Below are positions 13,976-43,240 of a DNA stretch of 64,000 bases, in pieces (the stretch's first letter is position 1; every line of letters starts with the position of its first letter). Under the pieces are notes generated by a model. It did not search any database. It saw only the letters and a list, made by a program, of their open reading frames with translations, and was not told the origin of the DNA. The position numbers were made by a program, and so were the translations under genes. This DNA is from Leuctra nigra (Eukaryota; Arthropoda; Insecta; Plecoptera; Leuctridae), in NCBI GenBank assembly GCA_934045905.1, contig OW203767.1, positions 15,441,073-15,505,072 of the forward strand, read 5' to 3'.

Positions 13976-14645
13976 GTCCAGATCATACGAGAAGTTATAT
14001 ATCCACAAATAAAAAACCATAGTCTAAAAAATAGAATATTTCAAAAATATCTTGCAAAAAAAATCAATGTGTGCTACATTTTATTTAATATTTTGCTATT
14101 TCTGTATTCAAATGCGTTTTATTATTCAGAACATCGATTTTGTAAAACATCACAAAAAATTAAGTAACTCAAAATTTATATTTACCGACTTTTCTTAAAA
14201 AATTTTCTGTCAACAAATATAACCATCTACCCTCACAATTTATGTGAACATGTCCAGTTTGTCACATCAATTTTCAACTCTCAAGTTACCCGCATCCGAG
14301 TATAGCCGCTGCGTTTTGTTATGTCACTGAGCTTATGCCCAGTTGAGTGCACTCTATGTAAAGATTAGTCGAGTAGCGTTCAATAGCATTCTCCTGGGCT
14401 ATGACAACACTCCGGTTCATCATTCACCCGGTAATCTTGCGGCCAGCACTTGTTCACACCTGGCTTCACACATTCAAGATGTTGTTCCTTCCTTCACACC
14501 GCTTCCGTGGCGTCATTCATTCACAAGGCCAATCTCAAGTAACTTAGTTTCAACTATGAAGTAATTAAAATAAAAAAAATAATATTTTGATCTGTATGTC
14601 TCTTTTTGTGTGACTTTTTTTCTGTGTTTTAGCCTGCAGTACCCA

Positions 14646-14750
14646 GGGGCCCAATTCTAGAACTTTTAAATTCCCAATTCTGATGGAATTCGATTCCATG
14701 AATCAAATTCCATTAGAATGGAATTGGGAAAACGTTCTAAAATAGGCCTC
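14646..14750. mobile_element. Short GGGGCCCAATTC hairpin MITE
   Basis: GGGGCCCAATTCTAGAAC at the left, TTCTAAAATAGGCCTCC at the right, with ATTCCATTAGAATGGAATTG around the centre: the whole 105 bp folds back on itself. End sequence resembles the 45141 family. Confidence 0.55.
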
Positions 14751-16265
14751 CAAGTCACACAGTTCAACCAATCGATGAACTGTTTCACACACACTGATGT
14801 CATTAGAGTGGTCTCATTCATTGATTTTGCACAAGATCCTTGAAAATGACACCGTTTGACCAATCAACTTTAAATTTTGCATGGTCGACAATTTTCATAC
14901 AAAAGAGTGTTGACATTTTAAGCTTGTTTTATAAATATTTGTAGAAATGTTAATTAAAAGAAATTTCAAAGAAATGTACACTCTCCTTTGACGCTTAGTT
15001 TTCCTATAGAATGCCTAGAGTATTTTTATTATCTCATTTTGTTTGAAGTGTTTATCCCAGACTACAAAGTTGCCTATGGGACACAGTTAGAAGATTAATT
15101 TTTATAAATTATGTTGAAAACTGAAAATGAGCCAGCGACCACAAGTCATAAAAACACCGCCGATTGGACTCTATTTCCTGATCACCCTGTCCTGGGATCA
15201 GAGTATTAGCTGTTCGAGAGGTTTTGCACGATGTCAAGGAGTGGGGGTCCTTAAGGACGAGACTTGAATATAATACGTGTTTTGCGCATTGCGTGAGCGC
15301 ATTGAGGCGAGTCCTGATCGCGCGACAAATACAAGTGACAACTATTTCATTCTCAACTATTGAATTCCGAGTATAGTCTAATTGCTCGTGGTTAGGCCCG
15401 TGATGATCAACAAGAACGAAAGAAAAGCTTTTAGAAGTATAGAGAAAATAAGAAATTATTAGATAGTAGGTACGAACATTTTAGAACAAGAATTTAGTTT
15501 ACATATCCTATAGATTTATCCTAAAATCAATTCAACCAAACAATCCGCATACCTTAGACACGGGCCAAAGTTCTAGCACACACACTATAGCATAACTATA
15601 CTTAAATGAAGTAAGAAGCCCATTTCCTTGTCGACTAATGTTCAGCAATGTTTGAAGTAAGTCAAGTTTCTTAGTTGTGCGGTTTTACTGAGTAATAAAC
15701 TTCTCTCCTTCTTCTCCACGACATTTAGAGATTGTGCTTAATTTATTCACGCTGATTACAAACAAAATAACAAGTAAAGTTATTTTGTAGCTTGTGTTAT
15801 GCCGTTACGTTGTGATTACTTTGTACTTTTAAGATTATGAAAGTGAGATTTTACAAGTTTCAAAGTTCAAAGGAAGCGCGAATAGAGCGTTTTCATATAC
15901 GTCACTTTCTGCACTCACACTCCAAGTTTGATTTACTCTGCCTGTTGGTTTTATACAGGTCAGAACGTTACTCCGATCAATCTAAAATTTGGAAAGTCTC
16001 TCTGAATAATAGAGTCAGAATAAATGAAATCTAATCAACACGTTAGCCGCCATTTGGTATGAAAATGATGGCACATTCTCTCCCCTCCCTTGCCTCTAGA
16101 GAGATGCTTGGATTATTGAAGGGGTGTTGAATTCAAGGGGGATGGGGGGGGGGTTATGGTCCGTGATTCTTATTATATGGTTAAGTAAGCATTAGTTCGT
16201 TCGTCAGAAGCTTAGAGGATAAGTAAGGAAGTAGCTATAGTTATATAATATCTACTCAACAGGAA

Positions 16266-16487
16266 GGTACACTTGGGGAAAGTAAATGGTATTTGAACGA
16301 AATGGATTTGCTGCTGGCTGGTCAGGTTCCTTGACAATCAGTCCTGGTTGTAAGCAATTAAATCAGAGCTCACGATATAGAGTTAGACGGCGTGTTAGCA
16401 TTGACTTCATTGGATGATGCCATTAAATCTTTATCAGCCAATCCGTTTCTTTTGAAAACTGTTTTTACTTTGGCCAAGTCAAGTGTT
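16266..16487. mobile_element. TACACTC-family MITE
   Basis: GGTACACTTGGGGAAAGTAA at the left end; interior with GGTCAGGTTCCTTGACAATC and TTATCAGCCAATCCGTTTCT as in the other copies; right end decayed. Confidence 0.55.
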
Positions 16488-16588
16488 AAGTTTTAATGAA
16501 TGCATGTCTATCGATATACCTCAGAGAAGGGCAATGGAATAATACATGAAAATATTACATTTGTCTGGGTATTTACGATTTCTTTTAT

Positions 16589-16718
16589 GGGCCAGTCTTT
16601 TAATACTCTGCTAACTTTTAAACGGTTGATTATAGGGATGTCTTGCCATGGCAACAACCAATTACATTCCTAGAATGATTGTGTTACTGGTTTTAGTAGA
16701 ATATTGAAAAACTGGACC
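16589..16718. mobile_element. GGGCCGG-family MITE
   Basis: GGGCCAGTCTTTTAATACTC at the left, inverted relative GAATATTGAAAAACTGGACC at the right, followed by TTA; interior CCATGGCAACAACCAATTAC as in the 48-kb copies. Confidence 0.5.
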
Positions 16719-16991
16719 TTAATACCTTAAAAGTTGTTAACAGTCTACTTACAAAAGTTCATTTCAAAGTATTGACTTTTGACAAAAGTCTGTATCGTCT
16801 GTTTCCACAATAAATAGTGTCCTTTTATGTAGATGCACTTCTCTTGTACATTTTATACTATACATATTGAGGTTCAGTGACAACTTGGTTACACCATAAC
16901 AATCAGTAGGTATATTTCATCAAAATTATGACGAATCCAAAATGAATGTTCGTAGTAACAGGGGTATACACCACTACATTATTTACGCAAT

Positions 16992-17077
16992 GGTTTGTTC
17001 GTTAACGTTGTCAAAACCTGTCACAAACTGCCCCTTTATACACATCATCATGATGAAGTAGCATAAACGAACAAACC
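16992..17077. repeat. Short inverted-repeat element upstream of the Ly6-like gene
   Basis: GGTTTGTTCGTT at 16992-17003 is repeated in perfect inverted form (AACGAACAAACC) at 17066-17077. The interior has the palindrome TCATCATGATGA. It looks like an 86-bp hairpin MITE or a fold-back regulatory segment, about 140 bp before the coding start. Confidence 0.5.
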
Positions 17078-17217
17078 TATAATCTGGCTTTTGTTGATTT
17101 TATCCATATATTAACTTTGGTACCGCCTTGCGATATTTCGATATCAGGACACTAACAAGGCAGTGGAATTGTTTTCTCGGTATTCACAACATTTGAAGGA
17201 TAGTTCCTATTTCAAAC

Positions 17218-17238
17218 ATGGACAGACTCTCGCATATC
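17218..17238 (+). CDS. Ly6-like gene, coding exon 1
   Basis: Seven codons (MDRLSHI) before the donor ATC|GTAAGT. The ATG context is AAACATGG (A at -3, G at +4), which is strong. The seven residues complete the positively charged head of the signal peptide whose hydrophobic core is in exon 2. Further upstream non-coding exons cannot be excluded. Confidence 0.7.
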
Positions 17239-17756
17239 GTAAGTATTGAAAATTATACATTGAAGCATGAACAAATCATGTGTAAACTGATTCATGGCTC
17301 TTTGCTCTCTTACAGATCTTGTTGGCCATCTTCTTCTACATACACCCGACATTGCCACTGGATCTGCAATGTCAAGTCTGCGAATTCATCCGTAATACGC
17401 AGCATCACAACCGTATCTCATCTCCCGATTGTCTGAACTTTGACGATGCCACTTCCATCATCAAGGACGGATGCACTTCTTGTTCGGTGTCGCGTTTCTA
17501 CAAGAACTTCGACTTCGATTGTCCGAAAGAGAGATGTCACACCGAGCCGGCGAAATTTCCTAAGGCTGAGATATATTACCTGAAGAAAGATTGCATATTT
17601 GGGGCTGAGGTTTTGGATGGGGATGGCAGAGTGGAGACTGGCCATGAGTGTTTTAAAGATCAGATGATGATTATTGAAGGGGTGCAGTTGTGGGGGATGG
17701 TGTGTGTTTGCAACCATAGGAGTTTGTGCAACAATATCACTCATAATTTTCTGTGA
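17218..17756 (+). CDS. Secreted 12-cysteine protein, Ly6/three-finger-like (153 aa)
   Basis: join(17218..17238, 17316..17756); the 77-bp intron has GTAAGT and CTCTTACAG ends and is phase 0. The product starts MDRLSHIILLAIFFYIH, a signal peptide of about 22 residues split by the intron, as is usual in insect Ly6 genes. The mature part begins LQCQVCEF and has 12 Cys (26, 29, 46, 60, 63, 76, 81, 100, 119, 137, 139, 145), ending CVCNHRSLCNN, which resembles the closing CxC...CN of Ly6/uPAR domains. An N-glycosylation sequon NIT is at 147-149. There is no C-terminal hydrophobic tail, so secretion rather than a GPI anchor is expected. AATAAA lies at 17869. The exact family and function are unknown; 12 Cys is more than one classical 8-10 Cys domain needs. 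Confidence 0.78.
17316..17756 (+). CDS. Ly6-like gene, coding exon 2
   Basis: Begins after CTCTTACAG with ILLAIFFYIHP (signal core) and encodes 146 residues to TGA at 17754-17756. It carries all 12 cysteines. The region is GC-richer than its surroundings. The minus-strand ORF over 17418-17759 is a shadow of it. Confidence 0.78.
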   Translation: MLLAIFFYIHPTLPLDLQCQVCEFIRNTQHHNRISSPDCLNFDDATSIIKDGCTSCSVSRFYKNFDFDCPKERCHTEPAKFPKAEIYYLKKDCIFGAEVLDGDGRVETGHECFKDQMMIIEGVQLWGMVCVCNHRSLCNNITHNFL

Positions 17757-17868
17757 CATGGAGATATTTTAAAGGTTGTGGCAGAATATTTGAATGTCTT
17801 TGTGTTGGAAATTCAACAAATAGAATAGAATTTTTTTGTAAAATAATAGATTTTTTGTTTGTTGTAAA

Positions 17869-17874
17869 AATAAA
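17869..17874 (+). terminator. AATAAA polyadenylation signal of the Ly6-like gene
   Basis: First AATAAA after the stop, 113 nt downstream, within T-rich and GT-containing DNA. It gives a compact 3' UTR typical of a small secreted-protein gene. Confidence 0.55.
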
Positions 17875-18139
17875 ATATGATATTAAGAATATGTGAATTG
17901 ATAATTATATTTACAAATAACTGTCAAAAAAATGTATCTGATAAAAAGAACAGCCTTGAAATAAAAGATCATAAAATGTGTTTATATCAAGCCAAGGTTG
18001 ATAGAAACTGGTTCAAAAATCAAAACAGGACTATATTTTTAATATGATGTCGTGAAAGCTTAAAGTTTACTCAATGTTATAGGTACTACGTGTATTTGTT
18101 TGATAAAAATAAAATGTTGCTATACTCGTATAAGACAAA

Positions 18140-18722
18140 AGAAAGTTCAGTTCAGTTCAGTTCAGTTTATTCCATTTCACAAGGTGATACAGTTACACAA
18201 TATGTACATGTAAACACACAAGCAGTGACCCGTGAGCTTGACGCTTTATTAGGGTATTTGGAATTCTTAGCTCTAAATATTACATACAAATAGTTTTATT
18301 AATCTAATACTAATCTAATTCTAAAGTCAGTTAATGAATTCAGTCATTACATTAATATTAATACCTATTTGAAAATATATTATATAACAGACATGTTAGT
18401 TTCTTAATTTCTAAATTTCTAACTTTTTTTAGTTTAAGGTTTTGTCTTGTAGAAATTCTTCTACAGAATAATATGCCTTGTTCCTTAAAAATAGTTTTAC
18501 TTGATGCCTAAAAATGGTGTATTTACTTATATTTCGAATGTTTTTGAAATTTCGAATTTTGAAATTTAAATATTTTGAATGAAAGAAAATATGATGCAGC
18601 ATAATTTTATCCCACATATATAAACATGTAGGTAACACAATTACATTTTGAGGTTGGACACAATACAAATTGCAGGTTGGATGCCAACCGGCAATCTCAT
18701 GGAATGATTCTATGAAAAACAT
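18140..18722 (-). pseudogene. 3' fragment of a non-LTR retrotransposon (LINE)
   Basis: On the minus strand an ORF (18722-18429, 97 codons) ends IFRHQVKLFLRNKAYYSVEE then FLQDKTLN, the type of C-terminus found after the reverse transcriptase of CR1/jockey-like elements. An AT-rich 3' UTR follows and the element ends in a GAATAAACTGAACTGAACTG microsatellite tail (18150-18172 on the + strand as TTCAG repeats), typical of LINE 3' ends. The RT domain itself is absent: a 5'-truncated copy. Confidence 0.5.
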
Positions 18723-20035
18723 TTTAAAAAATGTGTTAGCTTTGACTAAAACTGAGAACCAGTGAAATGGAGAGAATGACGATGGGTCGCTCGGGTCCCT
18801 GATCTAAAGGTTCCATCAGCAGTTCCGATCTACTAACATCAGATGGCAGGTGACCGACTCGCCACCAGTGCATTGAACACTCAAAATCAACACAAATCGA
18901 CACAAATTCGTCTTCAGGGGAAGAAAAAAGCAACTGTCGTCGATTTTGTCCTTTCTCAAAGACAGGTGTTTCTTTTTATTTGACTTAATCACTCTATTAT
19001 TATCGTCGGTTTGGGTTTAAAAATTATTATCATTGAATTCCATCTGTAAGTAAACAAGAATAGTTTAACAATGCCAATTTATATGTTTATACCATAATTG
19101 TAAATTATAGGTTGTGAGTTTTTACAAATTATTAGTTTTAAGTAAATTTATGGTTAGAAAAGCCGGTAAAGATATGATATTCCTAAATAACCCCAATTTG
19201 GAGAAAATATTATGTTCATTCAAAATGGTAAACTTGCAAATTATACACTTTTTGGCTCTCAATTAAAATTAAGTTGAAGTGTACCTTCGTTTAAATGTCA
19301 CCAATTGGTAGAAGTTTAAACTTAATTAAAATTCGGTACTTTTTGAAATTTGTGCAACTACGTTGCAATAAACAAATTTCATTCACACATTTTTGCAAAA
19401 TTTAACTCGGAATAAGATATATGATCTTTTCAAAATACTCGACTAAAATGAAAAGGTATGACGATAGCATAGAAAAATAATCATTTTCTTCTAATTGATA
19501 TGATATTGAAACTTCGAATCTACAAAATAAAATTGAGTTTTATCTCAATATCAATCACCATCATCATTCTCTCCTAAACCCTTATAAAAGTCAGTATTAA
19601 ACCTCATCATCGGCACACTCCAAGCCCGAGGCGGCAGAGACTCGAGAGATTATCAACAGCAATAATGCCATAGCGAAGTCTTACATATCCTTCACAGATC
19701 TCTATAGGAAACCCCTCAATGTTTCACTCAGGAATCGATTAATACTTGATGAAAGTCGATATCTACATCGATTAGACGTGATTGCTCTATTACTACGTCT
19801 CTTTTGCTTTTGTTGTGCTCTCTTTGTGCGTCCTGATGAGAGAGAGACAATGAGGGAGAGGACAAAAGAGGAGAGAGGAGAATGAGGAATTGGTGTACGT
19901 AATGAGTTAAACTGCAGGACAGATGTTTGCCGTTTGTGTTTTTGAAGATGGATCTGATGTTGAAGCAATTTGAATAAGTGTTCGTATGTGAATTGTTTTT
20001 TGGGGGGGGGGGGGGGGGGAATTTTAAATTTCTAA

Positions 20036-20215
20036 TTTTATCTTCTACACATTTAGTGCACGCGTTGATAAGCGAGCATTCGGAATGCATGGAAATAACA
20101 CTCTGACAGTGTTTTAGATTACCCATCAGTAAAGCGGAGTATTAACTTTTAATGTATTTTCCAGTGAATCCAAGAGACCGATCTGCTTGAAATCAATAGG
20201 TTGTAAAACTGCAGT
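20036..20215 (-). mobile_element. Helitron-like fragment (variant body)
   Basis: Contains GCACGCGTTGATAAGCGAGC and continues into a body shared with 26139-26290 (TGATAAGYGAGC..., then CCGGTGAA/CCAGTGAA and GAAATCAATAGGT). The terminal CTAG is not preserved. Confidence 0.4.
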
Positions 20216-20494
20216 AATTAATCTTTTGTGAAAAGAAATTTCTTTATCCGTTACTTCCTTGGACATGTAATGCAAAATACACAGAGTTTCCAGACAGAAT
20301 TTCTTGAAGTGTATTGTAGACATAAGAAATATAGGTAAAATTTCGACAAAAAAATCGATAAAAAAAAAGAAAGTTAGAACGTAATTGTAAACATAACAAG
20401 AATATCTAGTGTAGGTATTCAAGCAAATCTTCAAGTTATATGAAGTACATACACCAAACAATAAACGCCTCAAGTAGATCCCTCCAAATGCCAA

Positions 20495-20520
20495 CCCCCC
20501 CCCCCCCCCCCCCCCCCCCC
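20495..20520. repeat. 26-bp poly-C run
   Basis: Longest of at least eleven G or C homopolymers of 10 bp or more (others at 5454, 6588, 7998, 16144, 20002, 34663, 46681, 48753, 49045 and 54878). Confidence 0.9.
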
Positions 20521-21819
20521 ACGCTCTAACCCCATCGTTGTCTCTCACATAATTAACAACCTCGACTCAAGGTGGATCGATCTTCTCGCTCTTTTGATCG
20601 GCAAATTGCGGGCACATCTGCAGCCTCCGTCTCCATGGCAACCACCGACTTCCAGTTCAATTCCAAGCAATCATTCGAACAATAGTTAATGGATTTCATC
20701 CCTGAATGCTGTGATTTCAAAACTTAAACGCTTGATTGCTCAATATAGACGAGAAGATACCAGAGCTTGAAACTGAAGTAATCGATTGCCCTATTGGTTC
20801 TCGTTTCTTTGCTTCTGTGAAAACAATGTAAAAATTATATAGATTTATTTTGTCATTCCATCATTAGCTGGAAATGAATTTAAATTGGTTCTTCATCATT
20901 TCTAAATAATCATTTGTTTTAATATACCTTGCGTCTTTGAAGGAAAGTACCTACATTATATTATTACATTATAATAAAAAATATACCATCGATACCATAG
21001 AGAAAACCGGAAAAGAATCTAGGGCTTATTGTATAGACATAAGAAGCTCACAATTATTTAACAGCTTTAAAGTTGTAAGACGACTGACAAGGTATATTAT
21101 GAAGCAAAGAAACGAAACTATTCGTGTATATCTCACATACACTCATAACAACTACACCAAGAAATGGAGTCCATGTAGCTTCTATTTTCCTTACATTTAG
21201 CTAAAGCTTACATTGAAAAGCAACAATTACATTTCAATAGTCAGCAACATCAAATAATGATGCAACTAATTTATAATAATTGTGTGTTCACCGTAAAACA
21301 TGACTGAAACATCATGTAACATTTAGAAAAGATGGAAGGGCATCAGAGCAAAAGAGACTAATTTAAAATAATACAATATATCGCTATAAACCTGATCTTA
21401 TTAAATTGCCCTTTGAGACCTACTTCCATCATATTCAAAAGATTCTTTGATCAAAGAATCGATTTTTATCCAACTCTATGAACCTTTTTTTATAAAGATG
21501 TGTAACAAAATATGACTTTAAGCCCCAGTGACAATTCTCCATCACTTTGTCACATATTTATCCCATAGCCCCCTTGTGGCGATATCACGCCTTTTCCTGA
21601 CACCTTTTATAGCAGCTATCATTGAGCCATCGTCTGCATTGTGTCGCCCTCCCACGGCGAAAACCAGCAGTAAAACTCTTTAATTCTCACGTTACTCAAT
21701 GCTTCTACAAATAACAATTCATATTGTCAAACTAATAACAATAGCCATTGAGTATCCCGTGAAGAGGTTTGTATTATTGTTAAGTATTGTTGAATCACTT
21801 TATATATGAAATAACACTC

Positions 21820-21890
21820 GGGTACTAAGTTGGAACCTTGCGGCACTCCACATGATGGTATAGATCGTTCAAATCAATGCGAATGTACTA
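21820..21890 (-). pseudogene. Reverse-transcriptase fossil (GVPQGS motif)
   Basis: The minus strand reads FERSIPSCGVPQGSNLVP; SGVPQGSxLGP is the hallmark of non-LTR reverse transcriptases. There is a stop just upstream and the frame is lost downstream, so only a decayed scrap remains. Confidence 0.5.
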
Positions 21891-24088
21891 AAGCATGTGA
21901 TATTATTGTAATTTGATGTGTTTCTTTTTTATCTTGAGGCTAAATTGTTGCATCGATTTTTTTCTTGAATTCAATGTGGGAGTTAAAAGTTTAGTTCAAT
22001 GGAAATACTGCTGGGGTGCATTTTACTATTATTCAAGCGCACGGGGAGTTTCGATAGTACATTCATTGCAACGTATGAAATTATTCAAACTTTGTAGAAC
22101 TAATAATTATAATGAGAACTGTTATAGCAGAATAGATTTATTGTTATAAAAATATTGAACAGTTGCATTGAAATCAATTGAAGTTAACTTCTTTAGAATA
22201 ATTTGAAAAATATAAAAGAAGAATATCAATTATATCAATTTTACGTTTATAAAACCATGTATAGATACATTTTTAACATTTTAAATCAGGGAAAATGTTT
22301 CAAACAATTAAGGTTCGTAGAAAAGAAAGCGGATGAAATACATTTCTCATTTTATACACAGAATCTATTTGAAACGAAAAATATAATTGAAAGTATTTCA
22401 CTATTACTTCATTACTGAAACTCATCCTGTATTCAAATCCAACATTTTTTTATAACAAAGTTCCATTCACGTATTGTATGGAACGTTTACCTCAAAAGCG
22501 AATCATTATCAAGCAAATATCTCCGTAGTTCTAAAGCAAACACACACTCCATAAAACAGAGATAAAATCTTTCTGTATGCTCCATGTTGTGATTGGTGAT
22601 TCGACCATTCAGAGGTCTAATTGCTCCATCCTTACACCACCACTAATCAGGGTGAGGAAGGTGGGGAGGGGGTATTAATATCCCCCACCCCACACCCCCC
22701 TAGAGAACTGTGGGCTGAGTGCATGCCATTGTTTGCAATGATGAGCTTAATGGCTCTGAAAATGCTGGATGGATACATTCTACTAACAGCTGAATGCAAT
22801 GCACTTTCCAGCAAATCGTTGAATCTCTGGTAAACATTCGATTTAGGTGCATAGTGTTTTTTTAATCGGGTTTAGTGTGTTGTTATTTCTTAAACCCTAT
22901 AGAACTTTTGAATTCCATTTTCCATTTGTATACAGCAAGCATAGCAATTAGCTTTTTTGCATTATGAAGGATTTCAATAAAGGATTATTATTTTCAAGTC
23001 TGAACGGTTAAATTTTTTGAAAAGGCCTAAATGAGGTTTTTAGCTAAAATTCAAATTAATAAATGTAACACGTTTTAGCCTAAAATTTTATAATTTTTCC
23101 CTTTTTGTACTTTTTGTATCCTTCAACGGGACCAATAACAAAATGTTTAGTTCGTGGAGCCCAACTGTATTTATAAGTGGAATGCCTGGTTTCCATCCCA
23201 GTTAACGTGGATATTTTTTATTTATTGCACTTTTATCTCTTACTCTAATTTTATTTTTCTTCGTACTTGTAAATTAATAAACAGTTTATTACAAAGTGTA
23301 TTATACTCAGATAAATTATGTTAGGTATTTAATTTACAGTTTAACTTATTTTAAGATTTTACTAAGTCCCATCACACGTAATTTTTCTTAACTAAGATTC
23401 TTTTAAAAGCTAAAATGCGAAAATCTCTCAAAGGCAAGTAATGCGATTGGGCTATTAAACGTCCAGAATGAAAACCTGTTAATCCTTCTTAAAACTTCCT
23501 CATTCCTACGCAACGTCTTAGCTCCTCTTTTTACACCCCTCTAGCCTTGATTATATTCCTAAAGAGGGTCTCTCTTTATCGCCAGCATTAATTGCAACCC
23601 TCCCTTAAAATCTCCCCTCCTCTCCCCTCCCCACCCTGCGTAACCATCACTGCTCAGTTCTCTACAACATCACCGCATATAATAGGAACCTTTTATGTGA
23701 ACACAAGAGGGCTGTGGGTTGGGTTTATACCCTCAACCAAACACCAGAGGAAGAAGTGGAGATACGATATATTCTATTCCACTAAAACACCATCGATTTC
23801 CCTGAATCCACTTCCCCTATTCGCTGTCTTGTAAAGTACTGAACCAATCAGAGCAGAGTATCACAGTTCATTTAAAGTACGCGGTGCAAGGGAAATTCAC
23901 CCTTACGTAGAAGGTGTACAAGAACGTCTTAAGGGTGATTCGCAGAAGAGAATCGCGGCTAAAATCGTTTCGATTTCCGGGTGGGTTATCAAGCTAACCA
24001 ATCGTCAGGTCTTGTCAATACACAGTTAAGCATGGTTGACACATGAATCTCTTGTTGTAATTATATTATTTGCGATATCGGCGTGGTG

Positions 24089-24155
24089 AGGGGGTGAGAG
24101 CGAGAGGGCAGAGGGTGGTTGTATGAGTGCGACAAGGAGAGACAGAAGGACGGCC
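24089..24155 (+). promoter_or_regulatory. GAGA-like purine-rich tract upstream of Hmx
   Basis: Just upstream of the candidate start the + strand is rich in GAG and GAGAG runs (GTGAGAGCGAGAGGGCAGAG, then AAGGAGAGACAGAAGG). GAGA-factor sites commonly accompany TATA-less developmental promoters in insects. Only the base pattern is seen; binding is inferred. Confidence 0.35.
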
Positions 24156-24187
24156 AGTTGTGGTCACGATGGTGCGATAACTTCGGT

Positions 24188-24221
24188 TCAGTTTCATGGG
24201 AACATGTGCCATGCACGGACC
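24188..24221 (+). promoter_or_regulatory. Candidate Inr + DPE core promoter of Hmx
   Basis: TCAGTT at 24188-24193 matches the arthropod initiator (TCAKTY). Taking A at 24190 as +1, GGACC at 24217-24221 falls exactly at +28 to +32 and fits the DPE consensus RGWYV. No TATA box lies 25-35 bp upstream. The 5' UTR would be 244 nt. Inr+DPE without TATA is common in developmental homeobox genes of insects (established). Use of this site as the start is inference; several upstream ATGs in the leader are a caution. Confidence 0.45.
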
Positions 24222-24404
24222 TGATCGCCCGAGACATTCGAAACACACACGAGTTTCAAAAAACATTCCATATTCGTGTTCGTTAAAATATCATCTTGTG
24301 CATCGTTCAAAAGAACTCGATTAAATTAACTATATTAAGTGTCTAACGAGATTGTTTCAAGTGTTTCGGTTTGTCGTGAGTTTGCCGCGGACGTGAGTGC
24401 TCCC

Positions 24405-24433
24405 ATGATCTCGTCATCGCCCCCGCTAGGCCG

Positions 24434-24437
<4 letters not shown>
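24405..24437 (+). promoter_or_regulatory. uORF overlapping the Hmx start codon
   Basis: ATG at 24405 opens ten codons (MISSSPPLGR) and ends at TGA 24435-24437, which overlaps the main ATG at 24434 as ATGA. It is in a different frame. A stop that overlaps the next start can allow reinitiation, or can divert ribosomes to Met4 at 24443. Presence is certain from sequence if the leader includes it; effect is inferred. Confidence 0.4.
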
Positions 24438-41985
<17,548 letters not shown>

Positions 41986-43240
41986 GCGGCGTCTCTGATG
42001 GAGGCGACGTCAGCGTCGGAACATTGCGAGTGTGTCCTGGATTTGAGATATGCAATATTGCACTCTGGGGCCAAGTATCAAAAATATAGTTTGACAATTT
42101 AAAAGATTATTTAATTAATAGAACTGATGCGAAAGACTTTAAATGTATAATTAAACATCCTATATCAGACCTTAATTTTGAATACGAAAATTACAGAATT
42201 TCTCGTACGAAAAATTATTATTCCTATTTTATTATTTTAAAAGTGATATTTTCGATTGATACTTGGCCCCGTACCGAGATGATTCAGTGATCTGACGAAC
42301 AATGAGTTTTGAATTTCTTCGGTGCTTTATTATTGACGTATTTGCTTTGCATCCAAGAAGAAAAGAGTCGCAATTTTGCCAAATGAAAAGGCGAGTTGTT
42401 GAGTGATTTGGACGCTTAAATGTGACACGAACAACATCTACCAACCATACGATATCAATCGATCTAATTGATTATCTTCTGCCAAAGATGATATTATTGT
42501 AGATTTTAGATTTAAACAGTTTGAATAGTCGTTATATTACAAAATGTACTATCGAATTTTTCTGTTCGTTACATAAGTACCTATGTATTCGGACCAATTT
42601 TCTCAAAATTTATCTTCAACCTTAAACTTTGATTTATCTATTTATAGCACAGAATTTCACGAAAATAGTCAAATATTACAAAACATTGTGGAATGCATTT
42701 TTCTTACGTTTACGCACGTGTGTATTGAATGGAATTATTTTGATTGAGTGAGATGAATGCAAAATATAGAGCTTCTAGACGTTGAAAATAAGTAGGAACA
42801 AAATAAAAGTTAGTCAATGGTGATTTAAAAATGAGCCAGTGAAGTATATTTTTAAACACCCAACATGCACGGGTTTTATAGTTGTCGCAACATTGATTTC
42901 TTCTACCTCTTTCTTTAGATTTCTGACTCATGATCACACGTTTTGAAATTCTAATAGAAACTGTTGAACAAACTGCATATGAAATGAATAATGAGCAGTC
43001 TACATATTTCATGAATTGGTCCATAGTAGTACAAAATAAAAATATAGAAATGTATGAAATAGAATAGTAAAAAATAGTTAACTGGCTCATTTTTTCAAAT
43101 CCCTACATGTTGTACCGTACTGTATTGTTATTTATTTTATTTATTACTAATTAAATAAAAATAGATGTATAGATCATACGCTTTTATATTTATTATAATG
43201 TGTAACATAGTTTAAATACTAATAAAGGTACTTGCTTTTC
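41986..43240 (+). other. Probable Hmx 3' UTR with several AATAAA signals
   Basis: No ORF follows the Hmx TAG. AATAAA hexamers occur at 42802, 43035, 43154, 43221 and 43327, in AT-rich DNA. The first would give a 3' UTR of about 0.8 kb, the later ones 1.1-1.4 kb. Which is used cannot be told from sequence. The stretch also holds several in-frame-looking ORFs on the minus strand (42232-42444, 42710-43090) without recognisable features. Confidence 0.5.

Larger units (their letters stand above)
18723..24088. other. Intergenic between the Ly6-like gene and Hmx
   Basis: Holds the Helitron-like fragment, the RT fossil, poly-G and poly-C runs (20002, 20495) and AT-rich DNA. 21530-21690 and 23480-23830 are a little GC-richer and could contain regulatory DNA of Hmx, but show no clear motif order. 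No exon supported. Confidence 0.5.

Noticed and set aside
17418..17759. 113-codon ORF on the minus strand
   Set aside because: Shadow of the Ly6-like coding exon.
20126..20548. 140-codon ORF on the minus strand
   Set aside because: Starts in a poly-C run read as Gly codons and continues through AT-rich and Helitron-like DNA.
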